Of a DNA stretch of 64,000 nt, positions 1 to 8,419 are shown piece after piece; position 1 is the stretch's first letter, and each line of letters opens with the position of its first letter. Where the stretch lies: contig JAGSGJ010000005.1 of the NCBI GenBank assembly GCA_023955225.1, positions 1 through 64,000 of the forward strand, read 5' to 3'. A program made the translations under genes and the position numbers. Source of the DNA: Sulfurovum sp. GTDB lineage: Bacteria; Campylobacterota; Campylobacteria; Campylobacterales; Sulfurovaceae. Below the pieces are notes generated by a model, which saw only the letters and a list, made by a program, of their open reading frames with translations, was not told where the DNA came from and searched no databases.

Positions 1-269
1 ATAAATTATAATCTAAATTTAATGATCTAATTGAATGGTTACTATCAATATATACAATAAAAAATTACTTTTTAAGTACGATTTTGTCATACTAATGCAA
101 AGTAATATATGTAAATTTTTGAACTAGCAGTCACTTTAGTTTTTAGCTTCTATATTTATAAACCTTATTAGAATTTTCAAGAGTTTATTGAATGATATAA
201 AGAGTGATACACCATATATAAGTGTTATTAAATATACTGATATAAAATTTAAAATGTAAGGTGAGTAAA
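1..269 (+). promoter_or_regulatory. AT-rich region upstream of the nuo operon
   Basis: No convincing gene is visible here. The only long open frame is a minus-strand one (136-366) that overlaps nuoA, has no recognisable domain and looks like a chance frame. Candidate -10 hexamers lie close to the first gene: TATACT at 233-238 and TATAAA at 241-246. A Shine-Dalgarno-like AAGGTGAG occupies 258-265, four bases before the ATG at 270. The promoter assignment is inference from position and base composition. Confidence 0.4.
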
Positions 270-629
270 ATGTCTGGATCCCTTTTTTTAGCTTCCTCAA
301 TGATACTGGCTTTAATAATAATACTCCCTCTTCTTTTTCATCTAACAAAATACCTCGGTACTTCAAGTGATAATGTTAGAAAGAACGAACCTGTTGAAGG
401 TGGTATTCGTCTAACTCACAAAGACTCTTTTGATAGTTTTAATGTTAGGTTTTTTTTAGTAGGGATCATCTTTCTTATATTTGACGTAGAAGTTCTTTTT
501 ATGTTTCCCTGGGCCCTGAATCTCCGGGAACTTGGTCTTTTTGCTCTTATGGAAATGTTCGTTTTTGTAGGTCTGCTTGTTGCTGGACTTATTTATGTTT
601 ACAAGTCAGGAGTACTAAAATGGACGTAA
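270..629 (+). CDS. nuoA: NADH-quinone oxidoreductase subunit A
   Basis: Small membrane subunit of complex I, about 119 aa, with three hydrophobic helices. The family core is visible as FNVRFF followed by FDVEVLFMFPWA, the conserved acidic stretch in the second membrane region. The Cys of the usual YECG loop is replaced here (PVEGGI). An in-frame GTG lies nine bases upstream at 261, but it falls inside the Shine-Dalgarno-like AAGGTGAG (258-265), so ATG 270 is the better start. It is the first gene of a continuous plus-strand complex I operon, and its stop overlaps the start of nuoB by ten bases, which suggests coupled translation. Confidence 0.93.
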   Translation: MSGSLFLASSMILALIIILPLLFHLTKYLGTSSDNVRKNEPVEGGIRLTHKDSFDSFNVRFFLVGIIFLIFDVEVLFMFPWALNLRELGLFALMEMFVFVGLLVAGLIYVYKSGVLKWT

Positions 630-1138
630 GTAATACCCATATGCTAGATGATGCTGTCGTCACGACAAAAATAGATGCAGTCATAAACTGGGGTCGTGAA
701 GCTTCTTTATGGCCTTTTGTTTTTGGTACTGCCTGTTGTGCTATTGAATTTATGTCAACAGCGGCTAGTCGTTATGATATCTCAAGATTTGGTGCGGAAG
801 TGCTTAGGTTTTCTCCCCGACATGCCGATCTACTTGTAGTGGCCGGAACGATTAGCTATAAACAAGCGCCCATACTCAAACAGATCTATGACCAAATGCC
901 AGAACCAAAATGGGTCATAGCAGTCGGTGCCTGTGCATCAACTGGTGGTTTTTATGATAACTACACAACCCTTCAAGGCATAGATGAGATCATACCTGTA
1001 GATGTTTACGTAGCTGGATGCCCTCCCCGCCCGGAAGCCATTATAGATGCTATTTTAGATATACAAAGACAACTTAAACGCGAACCCAGTTTTGAAGTGA
1101 GAAACACTGAGTTCAAAGGTAAGCTTGATGATATCTAA
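620..1138 (+). CDS. nuoB: NADH-quinone oxidoreductase subunit B
   Basis: Peripheral-arm subunit that carries the terminal [4Fe-4S] cluster N2 and passes electrons to quinone. It has 172 aa. All four expected ligands are visible: adjacent Cys39-Cys40 in GTACCAIEFM, Cys105 in VGACASTGG and Cys134 in AGCPPRPEA. Length and motif spacing are normal for the family. The start overlaps the end of nuoA and the end overlaps nuoCD. Nothing unusual is seen, and the assignment is secure. Confidence 0.97.
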   Translation: MDVSNTHMLDDAVVTTKIDAVINWGREASLWPFVFGTACCAIEFMSTAASRYDISRFGAEVLRFSPRHADLLVVAGTISYKQAPILKQIYDQMPEPKWVIAVGACASTGGFYDNYTTLQGIDEIIPVDVYVAGCPPRPEAIIDAILDIQRQLKREPSFEVRNTEFKGKLDDI

Positions 1139-2768
1139 ACTCAATCACTTTACTCTTATTGAGAGTGATACACTCATAGAGACGATAACAAATGCTAAAG
1201 AAGAGTTAGGCTTCACACTCTTACTGGATATAACAGCCATAGACAACCTAAACAAATCTCATACAACGTCAAGCAGGTTTGAACTTATTTACATTTTAAG
1301 ACACTGCGAGTTTAAAGATACTGTTACGTACAAAGTATCTGTTTTAGACGAAAAGATAGGCGTTCCTACTCTATCTTCACTTTTTAGTTCTGCAGAATGG
1401 GCGGAGAGAGAGATCTATGACCAATACGGTATACATTTCCAAGACCATAAAATGCTCAAACGTCTTCTTAACCATAACGAATTTGTTGGACATCCTTTAA
1501 GAAAAGATTATGAGATCACTAAAGGTCAGTACTGTACAACTTCCCAAGACTTGATGGATGAGATGAGACCACTTTTAAATGAGCGAAATCTTGATATGAG
1601 TAGAGATGACCTGATGGTAGTAAACCTAGGTCCATCACACCCTGCAAGTCATGGAACGATTAGAACTCTTGCAGCCCTTGATGGTGAAAAGATCGTAGCT
1701 GCGGCTTGTGAAATTGGTTACCTACATCGAGGTTTTGAGAAAAGTTGTGAAAACCATAACTACAACCAGATCATCCCTTATACCGATAGACTAAACTACT
1801 GTTCGGCTATCATGAATAACATTGCATTTGCCAAAACGGTTGAAGAGATGCTAGATATCACTTTACCAGACAGAGGGATATTTATACGGGTCATAGTCGC
1901 TGAGTTGTCTCGTGTTATTGATCACCTTGTATGTTTGGCTGCGGGACTGCTGGACATGGGTGGACAGACGAACTACTGGTACCTGTACAATCCTCGTGAT
2001 AATGCTTATGATTTTTTATCTAAACTTACGGGTGCAAGACTTACAAACTCCTATATGCGTATTGGTGGAATGACACATGATCTATATGATGGTTGGGAAA
2101 CAGATTTAGCCGATGTTTTAACAAAAATTGATTATGGGATCAGTGAATCACTCAAGATGATCACACATAATCGTATCTATAATGATCGTATCCAGAATGT
2201 ATCTCCAGTGAGTGCTGCACAAGCGATAGACTACGGGTTCACCGGTCCAAATCTTCGAGCCAGCGGTGTCGCACATGATTTAAGATTTTCAAATCCATAT
2301 TACTATTATGACACTTTTGATTTTAATATGGTCATAGGTTCAGTGGGTGATACCTATGACAGGATGATGGTTCGTTTTGATGAGATGAACGAGAGTTTGA
2401 AGATCATCAGACAAGCAGTTAAACGAATCCCCGATGGTGACATTAATGTTTCTGACAAACGCATAATAATGCCGGGTAAAGGGTGTGTATATGGTGGTAT
2501 CGAGGGTATGATGAACCAATTTAAGCTTGTAGTAGACGGTGTGAAAGTCCCAGAAGGTGAACACTATGGTTCTTTTGAAGCAGCAAATGGGGAACTCGGT
2601 TTTTACATAGTTAGTGATGGGAGCGGAACCCCCTATAAGGTGAAAGTCAGACCCCCTAGTTTTTACCACATGGCAGCGTATCCAAAAATCATAGAAAAGT
2701 ATCAAGTAGCTGATGCGATCATGACACTTGGGTCTTTGAATATCATAGCCGGAGAGATGGATAGATGA
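1128..2768 (+). CDS. nuoCD: NADH-quinone oxidoreductase subunit C/D, fused
   Basis: One continuous 546-aa protein joins the NuoC (30 kDa) domain, about residues 1-150, to the NuoD (49 kDa) domain. The C part ends in the family signature around GHPLRKDYE. The D part begins near LMVVNLGPSHPASHG and contains GYLHRGFEKSCE and RPPSFYHMA, the quinone-site subunit motifs. No stop or frameshift separates the two, so this is a true fusion as in E. coli, whereas Campylobacter and Helicobacter carry separate nuoC and nuoD. A TTG lies just upstream at 1125, but ATG 1128 is well placed after AAGGT. The gene overlaps nuoE by four bases (ATGA). Confidence 0.95.
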   Translation: MISKLNHFTLIESDTLIETITNAKEELGFTLLLDITAIDNLNKSHTTSSRFELIYILRHCEFKDTVTYKVSVLDEKIGVPTLSSLFSSAEWAEREIYDQYGIHFQDHKMLKRLLNHNEFVGHPLRKDYEITKGQYCTTSQDLMDEMRPLLNERNLDMSRDDLMVVNLGPSHPASHGTIRTLAALDGEKIVAAACEIGYLHRGFEKSCENHNYNQIIPYTDRLNYCSAIMNNIAFAKTVEEMLDITLPDRGIFIRVIVAELSRVIDHLVCLAAGLLDMGGQTNYWYLYNPRDNAYDFLSKLTGARLTNSYMRIGGMTHDLYDGWETDLADVLTKIDYGISESLKMITHNRIYNDRIQNVSPVSAAQAIDYGFTGPNLRASGVAHDLRFSNPYYYYDTFDFNMVIGSVGDTYDRMMVRFDEMNESLKIIRQAVKRIPDGDINVSDKRIIMPGKGCVYGGIEGMMNQFKLVVDGVKVPEGEHYGSFEAANGELGFYIVSDGSGTPYKVKVRPPSFYHMAAYPKIIEKYQVADAIMTLGSLNIIAGEMDR

Positions 2769-3202
2769 GTTTTATATTTAATGATGAAAACCTTTTAAAA
2801 ATAGAAGCACTCAAGAAACGATATCCTAGTCCAAAAGCACTTTGCCTTCCCTGTCTTTGGATGGCACAGCATCAAGAGGGGTTTATAAGTATAGATGCCA
2901 TTGATGTCATCAGTGAAAAGATAGGTATACCTCCAATGGAGATCTACAGAGTGGTGACTTTTTACACTATGTTTCACCTTGAACCGCAAGATAAAATCAA
3001 TGTACAAGTGTGCAAAACACTCTCTTGCAAACTTTGTGGAAGTGATGAAATTTTAAAACATTTAGAAGACAAAGATGTAAACATCCAACATGTAGAATGC
3101 CTTGGTTCATGTGGCACTGCACCGGTAATGCAAATAGATGACATCTATTATGAAGATCTTACTCCTGCAAAAGTTGATACTATTTTAAAGGAACTTAGAT
3201 GA
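2765..3202 (+). CDS. nuoE: NADH-quinone oxidoreductase subunit E
   Basis: 24-kDa subunit of the NADH-oxidising module, 145 aa, binding the [2Fe-2S] cluster N1a. The four ligands follow the thioredoxin-like ferredoxin pattern: Cys83 and Cys88 in CKTLSC, Cys112 and Cys116 in CLGSC. An N-terminal helical region precedes them as usual. Its presence matters because Campylobacter and Helicobacter complex I lacks NuoE and NuoF and uses other subunits in their place. Start and stop overlap nuoCD and nuoF by four bases each, so it is translated within the operon. Confidence 0.95.
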   Translation: MSFIFNDENLLKIEALKKRYPSPKALCLPCLWMAQHQEGFISIDAIDVISEKIGIPPMEIYRVVTFYTMFHLEPQDKINVQVCKTLSCKLCGSDEILKHLEDKDVNIQHVECLGSCGTAPVMQIDDIYYEDLTPAKVDTILKELR

Positions 3203-4419
3203 AAACCTGTAAAATAGTTTCTCGCAAGTTTCATCTTGAGAATAGCCATACCCTAGAAGTAGCAAAAGTACACGGAGCCTATAACACTCTAGAAAAAATG
3301 GAGGTGTATTCTTCACTTGAAATCATAGAAATCATTAAAGAGAGCAATTTAAGAGGAAAAGGTGGAGGTGGATCACCTGCAGGAGACAAATGGGTTTTAA
3401 TGCCACAAAACTCTGATAATCCATCATTCTTGGTGGTGAATTGTGATGAGAGCGAACCAGGAACTTTTAAAGACAGACAAATCATATCTAAAGACCCTCA
3501 CCTTTTAATAGAAGGGATTTTAATCACTTGTTTTGCTATCAAAGCAAAACATGCGTATATCTACATACGAGGCGAATATAAACAATTTCAAGATATTTTA
3601 CAATCTGCTATAGATGAGGCTTATAAAGATGGTCTTTTGGATAACTGTGACATCACTATCCACCGTGGTGCCGGAGCCTATATCTGTGGAGAGAAATCAG
3701 CACTTTTAGAGTCTATGGAAGGCAAACGCGGTCATCCAAGACTTAAACCAAAGCAAAAAGAACCTGAATGGTTTTTTGATCATCCAGCACTTGTTAACAA
3801 TGTTGAGACCATAGCTTCTGTTCCTTTTATCATACAAAATGGTGCTAATGCGTATAAAGCATTTGGAACCAAGCAAAGTCCGGGAACACTTTTGTTTGCG
3901 ATGAGTGGACATGTCAATAAACCCGGAGTTTATGAAGCAGAGTATGGTACTCCTATGATGGAATACATTGAGTATTTTGGTGGCGGAATCAAAAATGCTA
4001 AAAAACTCAAAGCGGTAATACCCGGTGGTGCTTCAAGTGCCATATTAACCGCCGAAGAAGCCAGCACGGTAACATTGGATTATGAAACGATGCGAAGTAT
4101 GGGAAGTTCACTTGGAACCGGTGGCATGATAGTGATGGATGAAGACACATGCATGGTATCTGCCTTAAAAAATCTTTTAGAATTTTACCATGAAGAGTCT
4201 TGTGGACAGTGTACACCTTGTAGAGAAGGAACAGGCTGGACAGATAAGCTTGTAGGTAAGATTGTAAACAAAGAAGGCACAAAAGAAGACATAGATAAAC
4301 TTTTAGATATCGCAGACACAATGAATGGCAAAACCATCTGTGTCTTTGCTCCTGCGGTAGCGACCGTCATTACCTCTTTTTTAAGTAAATTCAGAGATGA
4401 ATTTGAGGCGGCATTATGA
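3199..4419 (+). CDS. nuoF: NADH-quinone oxidoreductase subunit F
   Basis: 51-kDa subunit that binds FMN, NADH and the [4Fe-4S] cluster N3; 406 aa, slightly short for the family. The Gly-rich nucleotide loop is at residues 52-64 (GKGGGGSPAGDKW), a variant of the usual GRGGAGFPTG. The flavin-site stretch NCDESEPGTFKDR is intact at about 81-93. Cluster ligands Cys335, Cys338 and Cys341 in ESCGQCTPCREG plus Cys381 in TICVFAP are all present. With NuoE this forms a standard NADH dehydrogenase tip, so this operon should oxidise NADH rather than ferredoxin or flavodoxin; that last point is inferred from domain content. Confidence 0.95.
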   Translation: MKTCKIVSRKFHLENSHTLEVAKVHGAYNTLEKMEVYSSLEIIEIIKESNLRGKGGGGSPAGDKWVLMPQNSDNPSFLVVNCDESEPGTFKDRQIISKDPHLLIEGILITCFAIKAKHAYIYIRGEYKQFQDILQSAIDEAYKDGLLDNCDITIHRGAGAYICGEKSALLESMEGKRGHPRLKPKQKEPEWFFDHPALVNNVETIASVPFIIQNGANAYKAFGTKQSPGTLLFAMSGHVNKPGVYEAEYGTPMMEYIEYFGGGIKNAKKLKAVIPGGASSAILTAEEASTVTLDYETMRSMGSSLGTGGMIVMDEDTCMVSALKNLLEFYHEESCGQCTPCREGTGWTDKLVGKIVNKEGTKEDIDKLLDIADTMNGKTICVFAPAVATVITSFLSKFRDEFEAAL

Positions 4420-5789
4420 GTAAAATGATAGATATCATCGTTGATTCAAAAACATATACTGCCAAAGAGGGTTCGCTTCTTATAGACCTCCTCATAAAAG
4501 AAAAAATAAAAGTACCATACTTTTGCTACCATGAATCACTTGGTGCTGATGGAAACTGTAGAATGTGTATGGTTGAGATAGAGGGACAAAAAAGACCTCA
4601 AATAGCTTGTGACACACTCATAAAAGAACATATGGAAGTCCGCTCTACCGGAAAGAACATCGAAAAAATTCGCACAGATATTTTAGAATTAGAATTAATC
4701 AATCATCCTGTTGATTGTCCTGTTTGTGACCAAGCCGGCGAGTGTTCTTTGCAAGAATTCTATATGGATTATGGACTTCATAATGCAAAAGTCATCATAC
4801 AGGATAAAGTAAAACATACAAAGCATGTTGACTTAGGTTCCAATGTAATACTCGATCAGGAACGCTGTGTTTTATGCGCAAGATGTACAAGGTTTACCGA
4901 TAAGATCACAGGTACGCATGAACTAGGTATCATAGGTCGTGGTGACCATGCTCGAGTAACTACAATGCCTGGGAGAAAACTTGACAATCCTTATGCCATG
5001 AATGTTGTAGATCTATGTCCTGTTGGAGCTTTGACAAGTAAAGACTTTAGATTTTCGCAAAGGGTTTGGTTTTTACAAACCGTAAACTCCATCTGTCATG
5101 GTTGTGCAAAAGGATGCAATATCTTTATAGACCATAACAAGATGAAGTATCAAGATGATGTTATTTATAGGTTTAGACCTAGAAGAAATGATGATGTCAA
5201 TGGCTTTTTCATGTGTGATGAGGGACGACTTAGCTATAAACAATTGCAAGAAAACCGTCAAGAAACAACTCTCCTGAATGGTAAAGAAATAACAGAAGAT
5301 GAAGCCATCCAAGAAGCAAAAGAGTTGATACAAAGATATAAAGACACTATAAGTGTAGTCATAGATGCAAATCTTTACAGCGAAGAGATGGAAGCTATTT
5401 TAACGTTTGCAAAAGAGATAAACGCATCTGTGTACTCACCACTGGATGTCTATGTAGATGAAAGCTTTAAAGACGACATGTTAAAAAGTGCAAATAGAGC
5501 TGCGAACTATAAAACTATCGGAATACTCAATATTGATACGAACAAACCAAAGAGTAACGGTTTAATTATTAACTTCAATCATCCTCAAGAATTTAAGGCA
5601 GACTCTCATATAAACTTTTTCACTCATAAATGCGATAGGGATGATCTTGTATTTCCTATCGCAGTATTTAGTGAAAACTCCGGAACGCTAAAAAATGAAG
5701 ATGGCATCGTTCAAAAATGCGAAAAAGCAGTGTCAAGAAACATCCCCATTCCAACTATTATTGAATCTCTCATAAAGATAAGCCTATGA
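4416..5789 (+). CDS. nuoG: NADH-quinone oxidoreductase subunit G, short form
   Basis: 75-kDa-type Fe-S subunit of the peripheral arm, only 457 aa against about 680-900 in many bacteria. N-terminal ferredoxin ligands are Cys37, Cys48, Cys51 and Cys65. The His-Cys3 motif is His97, Cys101, Cys104 and Cys110. A [4Fe-4S] set is Cys151, Cys154, Cys157 and Cys201. A further set, Cys227, Cys230, Cys234 and Cys267 (ICHGCAKGC then FMCDEG), matches the extra N7 cluster. After about residue 270 only a reduced remnant of the molybdopterin-oxidoreductase-like domain remains. The gene overlaps its neighbours by four bases, so the shortness is not due to a frameshift that I can see. Confidence 0.92.
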   Translation: MSKMIDIIVDSKTYTAKEGSLLIDLLIKEKIKVPYFCYHESLGADGNCRMCMVEIEGQKRPQIACDTLIKEHMEVRSTGKNIEKIRTDILELELINHPVDCPVCDQAGECSLQEFYMDYGLHNAKVIIQDKVKHTKHVDLGSNVILDQERCVLCARCTRFTDKITGTHELGIIGRGDHARVTTMPGRKLDNPYAMNVVDLCPVGALTSKDFRFSQRVWFLQTVNSICHGCAKGCNIFIDHNKMKYQDDVIYRFRPRRNDDVNGFFMCDEGRLSYKQLQENRQETTLLNGKEITEDEAIQEAKELIQRYKDTISVVIDANLYSEEMEAILTFAKEINASVYSPLDVYVDESFKDDMLKSANRAANYKTIGILNIDTNKPKSNGLIINFNHPQEFKADSHINFFTHKCDRDDLVFPIAVFSENSGTLKNEDGIVQKCEKAVSRNIPIPTIIESLIKISL

Positions 5790-7081
5790 GTACTGCAGCA
5801 ATCCTTGTTGCCGTAGCATCTTTTGTTTTAGGAACCTTACTGGCACTTCTTACTATTCCTGTTTTGGTATGGCTAGAAAGAAGAATTGCAGGGTTGATAC
5901 AAGACAGATTAGGACCAAACCGTACCAATATCGGTGGATTTAGACTTGGTGGAGTTGTACAGTCCTTCGCTGATGTTGTAAAACTTCTTCTTAAAGAGGA
6001 GTACTACCCGTCTCATATAAAAAATGGAAAATGGCTCTTTATGTTTGCGCCTATCATCACATTTGTGGCAGCTCTTTTAGCATTTATGGCGATTCCTTTT
6101 GCAGATACCATAGTCATAGACAATGAAAGTTTACGGGTACAAGCGCTACCGATTGATTTTGGTGTATTTTGGTACTTGGCCATTAGTTCCGTAGGTGTCT
6201 TAGGGGTTGTCTTTGGTGGATGGCTCTCTCATAACAAATACTCACTTTTAGGTGCCGCTCGTGCCGGATCTATGGTTATCTCTTATGAATTACCTTTGGG
6301 ATTAAGTATTTTAGCCTTTGTTATGACCTATAACAGCATCGACTTCAACGCGATGGTTCAATGGCAGAGTGGAACATTTTTTGGGTTTTTACCGGCTTGG
6401 GGAATTTTAGTACAGCCTCTTGCAGCGATTATCCTCATCGTTTCACTGTTTGCTGAAACAAACCGTAATCCTTTTACCGTGGCAGAAGGAGAGAGCGAAA
6501 TCGTTGCAGGATTCATGACAGAATATACAGCGATGAAGTTTGCTATGTATTTTATGGGTGAGTATGTTGCTATGAACACTGCGAGTGCAGTGATCATCAC
6601 TATGATATTTGGTGGTTATCAGATTCCATGGGTATCTACTGAAGCACTACTTGCAAACTTTGATATCTTTGCTCTGTCATTAATGGTTGTAATGCCCATT
6701 ATAGTAACTGTGCTTATAAGATGGATGAGAAAAAACAACACGGTACGCCCAACAGTATCAACGGATGGAGGCAGAGATTTTGAGACTAAAGTTTTAACTA
6801 TCGCTATGATTGCTATGACCGTTTTAGTTGAAGCTATTTTGCTCTACCTTATTTTTCTAGCAGACAGTTCATTTGCTAACTCACTATCTGTAACACTATT
6901 TCAAATAGTTGTTTTCGTTGTAAAACTCATGATGTTTAACATGTTTTTTATTCTGATCAGATGGACAGTTCCCAGATTTCGTTTTGATCAGGTACAACGT
7001 TTGGGATGGTACTACCTACTCCCACTTGCACTTGTAAATATATTTATTACAGCTATTGTAATTGTAGGAGTTTCTTCATGA
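5786..7081 (+). CDS. nuoH: NADH-quinone oxidoreductase subunit H, long form
   Basis: Membrane subunit at the quinone chamber of complex I. Family motifs are clear: LERRIAGLIQDRLGPNR near residue 29, the loop AETNRNPFTVAEGESEIVAG near 223, and the C-terminal RFRFDQVQRLGWYYLLP near 397. At 431 aa it is roughly 100 residues longer than typical NuoH. The extra material lies at about 290-370, between the GGYQIPW segment and the last helices, and contains two more hydrophobic segments separated by a charged loop with GGRDFETK. The start overlaps nuoG (ATGA) and the end overlaps nuoI. Confidence 0.94.
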   Translation: MSTAAILVAVASFVLGTLLALLTIPVLVWLERRIAGLIQDRLGPNRTNIGGFRLGGVVQSFADVVKLLLKEEYYPSHIKNGKWLFMFAPIITFVAALLAFMAIPFADTIVIDNESLRVQALPIDFGVFWYLAISSVGVLGVVFGGWLSHNKYSLLGAARAGSMVISYELPLGLSILAFVMTYNSIDFNAMVQWQSGTFFGFLPAWGILVQPLAAIILIVSLFAETNRNPFTVAEGESEIVAGFMTEYTAMKFAMYFMGEYVAMNTASAVIITMIFGGYQIPWVSTEALLANFDIFALSLMVVMPIIVTVLIRWMRKNNTVRPTVSTDGGRDFETKVLTIAMIAMTVLVEAILLYLIFLADSSFANSLSVTLFQIVVFVVKLMMFNMFFILIRWTVPRFRFDQVQRLGWYYLLPLALVNIFITAIVIVGVSS

Positions 7082-7602
7082 ATCAAAATATAAAAGTGAC
7101 CAAAAGACATGGCAATACTTTTAGAGACAAGCTATATTTACCGGCAATATTCGATGGTGTAAAAGTTACGTTTAAACATCTTTTTAATAATGTGAATAAT
7201 TCCAATGCCATTGACACTTTAGAGTACCCAGAAGAGCTGCCAACAGACATCACGGATAGATGGAGAGGTTTGCATCGCCTAACACATAGAGCTGATGACT
7301 CTATAGCTTGTGTTGCATGCTTTATGTGTGCAACGGCATGTCCTTCAAACTGTATTTTCATAGAAGCGACTGAGAGAGAGGATGGACACGATGAAAAGAT
7401 GCCTAAAAGTTTTTTCGTAGATACCTTAGAATGTGTGTTCTGTGGTTACTGCGTGGAAGCTTGCCCTTGTGATGCTATTCGTATGGATACTGGTATTTTT
7501 TCGCTGACAGGTAATAAAAGAGAAGATTTTGTGATGGATAAAGAACAATTATTATCTCACAAGGGTGCTTTTGGAAAGGAGATTTCCTGTGCTAGAAATT
7601 AG
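7078..7602 (+). CDS. nuoI: NADH-quinone oxidoreductase subunit I
   Basis: Ferredoxin-like subunit holding clusters N6a and N6b, 174 aa. Two classic [4Fe-4S] motifs are visible: Cys78-x2-Cys81-x2-Cys84-x3-Cys88-Pro and Cys119-x2-Cys122-x2-Cys125-x3-Cys129-Pro. The reading frame extends upstream into nuoH, but ATG 7078 overlaps the nuoH stop in the operon-typical ATGA manner and follows GTAGGAG, so it is the chosen start. The 3' end overlaps nuoJ by 14 bases. Confidence 0.95.
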   Translation: MNQNIKVTKRHGNTFRDKLYLPAIFDGVKVTFKHLFNNVNNSNAIDTLEYPEELPTDITDRWRGLHRLTHRADDSIACVACFMCATACPSNCIFIEATEREDGHDEKMPKSFFVDTLECVFCGYCVEACPCDAIRMDTGIFSLTGNKREDFVMDKEQLLSHKGAFGKEISCARN

Positions 7603-8116
7603 TATATTCACCATACTCGCCCTGTTTATACTTGGTGGAAGTATCGTGATGATTATCAACAGACAAACTCTGTTTAGTGCTTTTGGGTTCTTGGTGGCAA
7701 TGATCGGGCTTGCTGGGATGTTTGCACTTCTTGATAGCAGGTTTTTAGCACTTGCACAAATTATGGTATCAGTGGGTGCAGTTGTGGTTTTAAGTATGTT
7801 AACGATTTTAACTATCAATGCAAAACCTGAGAATCTACCATTAGAGTCAAATAAATACAAATGGATACTCTTTTCTACAATCTTGGTTTTACCTATTACC
7901 CTATTAATTTATAGAAGTACTACGGCACTATATCAAAGCTTCAGCACAATGGAGCCCATCAGCTCAAAAATAGTTGGGAAATTGCTTTTTAGTAATTGGG
8001 TTTTACCTTTTGAGATTGTTTCTATCTTACTCTTAACTGCAATGGTCGGAGCGATTGTGATTGCAAGAAATAACAATACCAAAATAGATCATCCAGAAAC
8101 AGAGGAAAACGCATGA
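7589..8116 (+). CDS. nuoJ: NADH-quinone oxidoreductase subunit J
   Basis: Membrane subunit of complex I, 175 aa, with about five hydrophobic helices and the family stretch FALLDSRFLALAQIMV, which includes the pi-bulge helix region. I place the start at GTG 7589 because AAGGAG at 7576-7581 sits seven bases upstream, which gives the normal N-terminus LEISIFTILALF. An upstream in-frame codon at 7565 would lie before that ribosome site. The gene overlaps nuoI and nuoK. Confidence 0.92.
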   Translation: MLEISIFTILALFILGGSIVMIINRQTLFSAFGFLVAMIGLAGMFALLDSRFLALAQIMVSVGAVVVLSMLTILTINAKPENLPLESNKYKWILFSTILVLPITLLIYRSTTALYQSFSTMEPISSKIVGKLLFSNWVLPFEIVSILLLTAMVGAIVIARNNNTKIDHPETEENA

Positions 8117-8418
8117 CACCAGATATGTTTTTCTTATTGGCATCAGTATTGTTCAGTATAGGGCTTGTCGGTCTTGTGAGCAGAAGAAATCTCTTTGTGC
8201 TGTACATGTCACTAGAATTAATGCTAAGCGCTGTCAATCTTTTACTTGCAACTTTCTCAAAGGTCCTTGGTGATGCCAGTGGTTCAGTGATTGCACTGCT
8301 TATCATCGCTGTTATCGCAGCTGAAGCAGCACTTTTCCTGGCTATGATCATTCATCTCTATAGAACCCATAGAACAGTAGACAGTGATAGTTTCAACAAA
8401 CTTAGAGAGAGGGTGTAA
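8113..8418 (+). CDS. nuoK: NADH-quinone oxidoreductase subunit K
   Basis: Small antiporter-related membrane subunit, 101 aa and three helices, of normal length. The membrane Glu residues of the proton path are visible in YMSLELMLSAVNLLL and in AVIAAEAALFLAMI. The start overlaps nuoJ through ATGA, and nuoL starts two bases after the stop. Confidence 0.95.
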   Translation: MTPDMFFLLASVLFSIGLVGLVSRRNLFVLYMSLELMLSAVNLLLATFSKVLGDASGSVIALLIIAVIAAEAALFLAMIIHLYRTHRTVDSDSFNKLRERV

Positions 8419-8419
8419 A

